From positions 1 through 50,274 of the forward strand of contig CALXWL010000005.1 of assembly GCA_944392385.1 (NCBI GenBank): a DNA stretch of 50,274 bases, written 5' to 3'. Of this stretch, positions 45,476 through 50,274 are shown piece by piece (positions within the stretch are counted from its first letter, which is position 1; each line of letters starts with the position of its first letter). Both the position numbers and the translations under genes were made by a program. Origin of the DNA: an uncultured Clostridia bacterium. GTDB lineage: Bacteria > Bacillota > Clostridia > TANB77 > CAG-508. The notes beneath the pieces were generated by a model. The model was not told the origin of the DNA. It was given only the letters and a program-made list of their open reading frames with translations, and did no database searches.

Positions 45476-47817
45476 ATTTTTCACCTCTTTCTTTTTATTT
45501 ATTTGGCAATATGTGTTTTCTGTTTTTTTGTTTTCAAATTTGCTTTTGAATTTTTTTAGTCTTAATGCATTTGTAACAACACATACTGAACTTAGACTCA
45601 TTGCTGCTGCACCTATCATTGGGTTTAATTTTATTCCGAAACTTGGATAAAAAACTCCTGTGGCAACTGGTATTCCTATTATGTTATAAAAGAATGCCCA
45701 AAATAAGTTCATCTTTATGTTTTTTATAACTGTCTTACTTAAATCAATTGCAGTAACAACATCTAATAAACTGTTTTTCATTAAAACAATGTCTGCTGAT
45801 TCTATTGCTATATCTGTTCCTGAACCAATAGCTAGTCCTACATCTGCTTTTACTAGTGCTGGGCTATCATTAATTCCATCTCCTACAAATGCTACTTTTT
45901 TGCCTTGTTTTTGTAATTTTGATACTTCTTTTTCTTTATCTGCTGGTAAAACTTCTGAAATTACCTTATCTATTCCTAATTGATTTCCTATTGTTTCTGC
46001 TACGATTTTATTATCACCGTGTTAACATTACAACTTCTATATTATTTTTCTTTAGTTCTTTAATTGCTTGAAAACTTGTTTCTTTTATAGTATCTGCAAC
46101 TGCAATTATTCCTATTATGTTATTTTCATTTGCAAAATATAATACGGTTTTCCCTTGTTTTAACAGTTTTTCACTTTGTTTTTCTATTTCCTTTATGTTA
46201 ATATTGTTTTCTTTTATGAATTCTATGTTTCCTCCATAGTATGTTGCCCCGTTTATTTTTCCTTTTACTCCTCTACCTGAAATGGAGTTGAATTCTTGCA
46301 CTTCTAGCAGTGTTATATTGTTTTCTTTTACTTTTTCTATAATTGCTTCTGCTAATGGGTGTTCTGATTTTTTTTCAAGACTTACTGCAATTTTTAATAA
46401 TTCTTCTTGATTTATGTTTGAAATTATATCTGTAACTTTTGGTTTTCCGACAGTTACTGTTCCTGTTTTATCAAGAACTACTGTATCTATTAGATGTAAT
46501 AGCTCTAAGCTTTCTGCTGATTTTATAAGTATACCATTTTGTGCTCCTTTTCCTGTTCCTACCATAATTGCTACTGGTGTTGCAAGTCCTAATGCACATG
46601 GGCATGATATTACTAAAACTGCTATTCCTGTACTTAATGCAAATTCAAGTGATTTACCACTAAGAAGCCAAAATAAGCTTGCACCAATTGCTATTGCAAT
46701 AACACATGGCACAAATATTCCACTTACTTTATCTGCAAGTTTTGATATTGGTGCTTTTGAGTTGCTTGCTTCTTCTACTAGTTTTACAATTTGTGAAAGT
46801 GTAGTATCTTTTCCTACCTTTGTTGCTTTCATTTTAAAATACCCATTTTTATTAATTGTTCCTGAAGTAACATTATCACCTACTGTTTTTAAAACTGGTA
46901 TGCTTTCTCCTGTAATACTAGATTGATCTACAGATGAACTTCCTTCTATTATTACTCCATCTACTCCTATACTTTCTCCTGGTTTTATTGATATTATATC
47001 TCCTACAACTATTTCTTCTAAATTTATTTCTATTTCTTTGCCATCTCTTAAAACATTTGCAGTTTTTGGTGCAAGATTGATTAATTTACTAATTGCTTCA
47101 CTTGTTTTGCCTTTTGATTTTGTTTCTAAATATTTTCCGTAGTGTTATTAGTGTAAGTATTGTACCTGCTGATTCAAAATAGATATCCATTGAGTATCTT
47201 TCTACTAATTCAAGTTGATTATGTCCTAATCCATAACCTATCATGTATATTGCAAATATTCCATAAATTATTGCTGCTAAGCTACCTATGGCAATTAATG
47301 AATCCATATTTGGAGTTCTTTTTAATAGTCTTTTAAATCCAATGATAAAGTAATTTCTATTTACATACACAATTGGTATAAGCAATAAAAATTGAGTAAA
47401 GCCAAATGTAATTGCATTTTCTGTTCCATGGAATAATGTTTGTATAATCGTTGGTACTGGCAATCCAAACCATTCATATAGCATGTGGTGCATTGCTATA
47501 TACATAAGTGGAATTAAAAAACATATTGATATAATTAATCTTTTTTTCATTGATTTTATTGTTGTTTGATTATCAATAGTTTTTACACTTTTTTCTTCTT
47601 TTTTCTCGTTTGCTACATTTGCACCATACCCAGCATTTGCTACAGCATCTATTATTACTTGTGCATCTAAATTTTTATCGTCATATTCTACAATCATATT
47701 ATTTGATAATAGATTAACATTAACTTTTTTTACTCCATCTAATTTACTTACTGCTTTTTCTATATGTGCAGAGCAACTACTACATGTCATTCCTTGAATA
47801 TCAAATGTTTTATGCAT
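45269..47817 (-). CDS. copA: Copper-exporting P1B-type ATPase, read through two +1 sites
   Basis: About 848 residues after both shifts. Frame one gives an N-terminal HMA domain ([17 protein letters not shown]), the first four helices and [14 protein letters not shown] up to CGG at 47139. Frame two resumes [19 protein letters not shown] and carries the actuator [12 protein letters not shown], the membrane copper site [12 protein letters not shown], the phosphorylation site [14 protein letters not shown] and SEHPLAEAI, up to EVVMLT and CGG at 46019. Frame three resumes [15 protein letters not shown], then [20 protein letters not shown], the last helices, and a C-terminal HMA domain with its own ribosome site. 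Both shift residues are Gly by homology; the second belongs to the invariant T-G-D of the hinge. Confidence 0.93.
46016..46019 (-). other. CGGT quadruplet / +1 recoding site in copA, second
   Basis: Coding strand ATG-TTA-ACA-CGGT-GAT-AAT. Invariant P-type ATPase motif M-L-T-G-D; the zero frame reads CGG then TGA stop. Residue 600. Confidence 0.92.
47136..47139 (-). other. CGGA quadruplet / +1 recoding site in copA, first
   Basis: Coding strand ATA-ACA-CTA-CGGA-AAA-TAT. Family text is L-G-K/R-Y/W-L-E. Residue 227. Confidence 0.9.
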
Positions 47818-47998
47818 TTTCCCATCTCCTATATTCTAAATAATTTTTATCTCCTAAAAAAATATTTTTCCCCTTATCCTTTTCTATCTTCTTCCTTTAA
47901 TTTTTATAATTTACTGCTTTTACTTCGTATCACAGTATAGCCATTAAAGCAATTAAAATACTACTGTTTTTTTATTTTTCCTTACAACTTGTAATTTA

Positions 47999-48235
47999 TT
48001 ATGCTATAAAAATATTATAAATAACTACAACATATAAAAATACTGCTGTAATAACAGTTAGTATAAAACTACTATTTTCTCTACTTTTCTTATACTCAAT
48101 ACTTCTCAATACTAATAAAGTAGCTAATGCTAAAAACATTATTGGATTTGCAATATCAAAAGATATAACTTTTAATAATCCTAGTAATGCAAATAGCATT
48201 GTAACTATTGATAATATAATCTTTGCAATTTTCAT
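47999..48235 (-). CDS. Small two- or three-helix membrane protein (YczI/DUF3953-like)
   Basis: 78 residues with hydrophobic segments at about 5-22, 28-45 and 56-76, and GGAGGT before the ATG. The layout and the short RSIEYKKSRENS loop resemble YczI/DUF3953 proteins, of unknown function. It lies upstream of copA on the same strand, separated by 181 bases. Confidence 0.65.
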   Translation of the reverse strand: MKIAKIILSIVTMLFALLGLLKVISFDIANPIMFLALATLLVLRSIEYKKSRENSSFILTVITAVFLYVVVIYNIFIA

Positions 48236-48274
48236 TTTTTACCTCCTCCATAAATTACTATTTATAACTGCATC

Positions 48275-48478
48275 TTATTTCTTCTTTAAATCTCTTGAAT
48301 AATATATCATATCAGTACAAATTAAATCTCCATCTCTAATTTCTTCATCAGCCATATCTATAAAATAATTTTTAATTGTCTTTTCATATTTATCAAAACC
48401 TTGTTTTACACATAATAGCTTTTTTCTTTATCCTTCTCAATTTTTTTCCTATATCTATCCTCCTCTGAACTTTTCCTA
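48275..48478 (-). pseudogene. Remnant of a small gene, broken by a non-CGG frameshift
   Basis: In one frame SSEEDRYRKKIEKDKEKSYYV then TAA; one base on, VKQGFDKYEKTIKNYFIDMADEEIRD and CTDMIYYSRDLKKK to a stop at 48275. No start codon with a ribosome site is visible upstream. The break has no CGG beside it, unlike the ten recoding sites, so this looks like genuine decay. The rest of 48236-48698 holds nothing I can recognise beyond short AT-rich repeats such as GGTTATATATTATAACC. Confidence 0.4.
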
Positions 48479-48698
48479 TTTAACTGTCAAAATTTGCGTA
48501 CCCTGAAATTACTCCTTAAAATTCTTGTTATAACTGCATTTAGAGTCATTTTTGGTTTAAAAATTCAAGTTTTTAGCCTATTTTAAAATCTAAAATTTTC
48601 CTTTATATATAAAAGTTTGTCCGTTTTTGTGGTTATAATATATAACCTCCTTAAGACTAATTGAAACTATATTAATAATAAATTCATTTAGAATTATA

Positions 48699-49670
48699 TT
48701 ACTCATTGTTTAAGAAATTCATCACTAAATCTATAATAACTTCTTTTTCTTTTGGATTTGATTCTGCTATTAATAGTGTTAATGCTGTTAAAGTGTTATT
48801 ATCAATCGTTTGTTTACCATCTTTGTATAATATACCATAAAAATTTAAGAAGTATATAAATAATGTTGCTGCAATTCTTTTATTTCCATCTGCAAATACA
48901 TGATTCTTTACTATTAAATATAAAAAGTTCGCTCCTTTCTCTTCGATGCTTTTGTAAATATCTTGTCCATCAAAACTTTGATAAATATTGCCTATAATTG
49001 ACTCTAATCCTTTATCTCTTTCTAATGCAAATAGTGAACTTCCTTCATTAAATCTTAACTTATTTATTACTTCTATGCATTTTTTGTATTCAATTTTTCT
49101 TTCATCTATATTGCCATCTATTTTCTTTAATGTTTTATGGTCATAGTCATCTAATAAATCAAGTGCTTTTGAGTAATCTCCGATTACTTTTAATATTCCT
49201 TTTGCATCATTTCCTTCTAACCTTTCATCTATTCTATTTGCTATATCAATTAATTTTATAGTTTTTTCTAAATATTCTAGTCTTCTTTGATTTACAGCAT
49301 AACCTTTTATCATATAATCTTTTAGAACTCTTGTTGCCCATTTTCTAAATATTATACCTTGTTTACTATTAACACGATATCCTACAGAAATAATCATATC
49401 TAAATTATAATAATCTAGTTCTCGAGTCTGCTTTTTTCCTTGAATAGCACCATGTTCAGTGGTATGTGCAAATTTTGCACATACCTCATCCTTATTCAAT
49501 TCTTGGTTTTTAAATATATTATTAATATGCCTTGTTATTACAGTTCTATCTCTTTCAAATAATTTTGCCATTTGCTCTAATGACAGCCATACTGTTTCAT
49601 CTTTTAAATTCACTTCTAGTTTTACATCTTGGTTTTCAAATAAAATAATTTCATTCTTTTTTTCTTCCAT
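48699..49670 (-). CDS. RhuM-Fic family protein (virulence RhuM N-terminus, Fic/Doc C-terminus)
   Basis: 323 residues from ATG 49670 (AAAGGA upstream). The N-terminal RhuM domain has WLSLEQMAKLFERDRTVITRHINNIF and VCAKFAHTTEHGAIQGKKQTRE, with ISVGYRVNSKQGIIFRKWA. The C-terminal Fic-like domain has the core HVFADGNKRIAATLFIYFL, matching H-x-F-x-x-G-N-K/R-R. Fic enzymes AMP- or phosphorylate proteins; RhuM-Fic proteins are scattered among gut bacteria and mobile elements. The target is unknown. No antitoxin gene is evident beside it. Confidence 0.9.
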   Translation of the reverse strand: MEEKKNEIILFENQDVKLEVNLKDETVWLSLEQMAKLFERDRTVITRHINNIFKNQELNKDEVCAKFAHTTEHGAIQGKKQTRELDYYNLDMIISVGYRVNSKQGIIFRKWATRVLKDYMIKGYAVNQRRLEYLEKTIKLIDIANRIDERLEGNDAKGILKVIGDYSKALDLLDDYDHKTLKKIDGNIDERKIEYKKCIEVINKLRFNEGSSLFALERDKGLESIIGNIYQSFDGQDIYKSIEEKGANFLYLIVKNHVFADGNKRIAATLFIYFLNFYGILYKDGKQTIDNNTLTALTLLIAESNPKEKEVIIDLVMNFLNNE

Positions 49671-49860
49671 AAGAATACGTCCTTTATACAAAATTTAGTT
49701 CCTACTATTTCTGTTTTTCAATATATTATAATTCTTATTGTTTCTCGAACTATTGTTCTTATTTTATATAATTTTCTATTAATTGTCAACTTAACTCATC
49801 AATTTAATTTAAATTATATTATTTTACAGGCAACAAAACTTTACTTTTTTCTATTGCTAA

Positions 49861-50274
49861 TTATAAATCATTAATTGTCATATTTTTAATTCCAATATAT
49901 ACATCTCTATTTCCATCCAAAGTATGGAATTTTATTATTGTATAATTTTCATACTGATATTCTACACTTCCACCGTCATCATAAGTAATAGCATCTGGAA
50001 AATCTTTATTAGCCTTTGCTATGATTTCTTCCATAGTTATTTTATTTCCTAATAATGCTTCTCTTAAAGTATATTCTTGTTCATCTATTACAATATTTAC
50101 ACTTCCTTCATAGGCATATATCGAGTAATTGTATTTATCTGTTTCTGATTTATCTAATATTGCATAAATTCTATTGTAACTATCTATTGGTTGTCTTTCT
50201 TTAAAAACAATCTCGAAATTGTCGGCTGATTTTAATTCAATTTTTGTTGCATTTATTTGTGCAGGATAACTTTC
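49861..50274 (-). CDS. Hypothetical protein, C-terminal part (cut by window edge)
   Basis: 137 residues, open to the right edge, ending at TAA 49861. Visible text includes IDSYNRIYAILDKSETDKY, REALLGNKITMEEIIAKANK, ITYDDGGSVEYQYENYTIIK and RDVYIGIKNMTINDL. Mostly beta-rich and soluble; resembles hypothetical secreted or lipoprotein-type clostridial proteins but I cannot name a family. Its start is outside the window. Confidence 0.75.
   Translation of the reverse strand, partial: ESYPAQINATKIELKSADNFEIVFKERQPIDSYNRIYAILDKSETDKYNYSIYAYEGSVNIVIDEQEYTLREALLGNKITMEEIIAKANKDFPDAITYDDGGSVEYQYENYTIIKFHTLDGNRDVYIGIKNMTINDL

Noticed and set aside
1123-47139. Ten frame breaks as random sequencing errors or assembly indels
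   Set aside because: All ten are the same base before GGN, in frame, on the coding strand of genes in both orientations. Homopolymer or motif errors would hit all frames and other NGG contexts too, and about fifty out-of-frame CGG show no disturbance. Raw reads are still needed to exclude it fully.
1123-47139. Eight pseudogenes
   Set aside because: Apart from the CGG+N event each gene is full length with intact motifs, ribosome sites and operon context, and no second lesion of another kind occurs in any of them.
1123-47139. CGG read as Arg followed by a skipped base
   Set aside because: This would put Arg at Walker A of Udk, at T-G-D of CopA and at HPGDF of Prx, where Gly is invariant. Skipping the C and reading GGN fits all sites.
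1123-47139. Classical programmed frameshift with slippery codon, stop codon or internal Shine-Dalgarno
   Set aside because: The preceding codons differ, cannot re-pair one base on in most cases, and only two sites have a stop within two codons. I saw no shared upstream SD-like element.
1-50274. CRISPR array, tRNA or rRNA genes
   Set aside because: I saw no regularly spaced direct repeats with unique spacers and no cloverleaf or rRNA-like sequence. The 42-bp repeats at 30650-30945 are coding.

Overview
The window comes from a very AT-rich, low-GC Gram-positive bacterium, most likely an uncultivated anaerobic member of the Clostridia. Supporting signs are strong AGGAGG ribosome sites with several TTG starts, IreB/RuvX/YqeG/GreA neighbours, a minimal SUF system (SmsC-SmsB), ThyX in place of ThyA, a PurO-type IMP cyclohydrolase, and an Fe-S type PurF. 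Nearly every gene lies on the minus strand. Only the uridine kinase gene and an IS30-like insertion sequence lie on the plus strand.

Layout: (1) 1-3.1 kb: the start of an ECF sigma factor cut by the window edge, a DUF1540 mini-protein, a 1-Cys peroxiredoxin, a two-TM protein, an ImmA/IrrE protease and a CmpB-family membrane protein. (2) 3.2-4.5 kb: tyrS. (3) 4.6-16.1 kb: a complete PRPP-to-IMP operon, purE-C-F-M-N-O-H(AICARFT)-D-L, behind a ZTP/ZMP riboswitch with an intrinsic terminator. (4) 16.1-19.3 kb: smsCB, a CTP-dependent riboflavin-kinase-like gene and udk. (5) 19.3-22.8 kb: signal peptidase I, a full-length IS30-like element with perfect 19-bp ends and a TTAA duplication, and a sortase. 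(6) 22.9-36.4 kb: thyX, uppP, a membrane TPR protein, ppa-yqeG-ruvX-ireB, a degenerate GAF-GGDEF protein, a MinD/CpaE-like ATPase with AT-hooks and acidic repeats, a glycosyltransferase, a two-OB SSB and greA. (7) 36.5-45.2 kb: mnmA, galE, a lytic transglycosylase, polA, an MBOAT/DHHW acyl-transfer pair and a DUF4358 protein. (8) 45.3-50.3 kb: copA with an apparent internal copZ, small membrane proteins, a RhuM-Fic protein and a partial unknown gene.

The outstanding signal is a recoding pattern. Ten apparent frameshifts break eight otherwise good genes: prx, purN, udk, sortase, TPR (two), DHHW, MBOAT and copA (two). Every one is the same event: a C directly before a glycine codon GGN, so that an in-frame CGG appears on the coding strand and the protein continues in the +1 frame with Gly. 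I scanned every CGG on the coding strand of the genes in the window. Every in-frame CGG is one of these ten sites. The roughly fifty other CGG trinucleotides are all out of frame and harmless, and no intact gene uses CGG as an arginine codon. The pattern holds on both DNA strands (udk is on plus), follows the reading frame, and falls on invariant glycines: the Walker A Gly of uridine kinase, the TGD Gly of the P-type ATPase and the HPGDFTPVC Gly of peroxiredoxin. The simplest reading is that CGG is not an arginine codon here and that CGGN is decoded as one glycine, by a four-base tRNA or by a very efficient +1 shift at an unassigned codon. I know of no described case. The protein-level claim is inference; the DNA pattern is directly visible.
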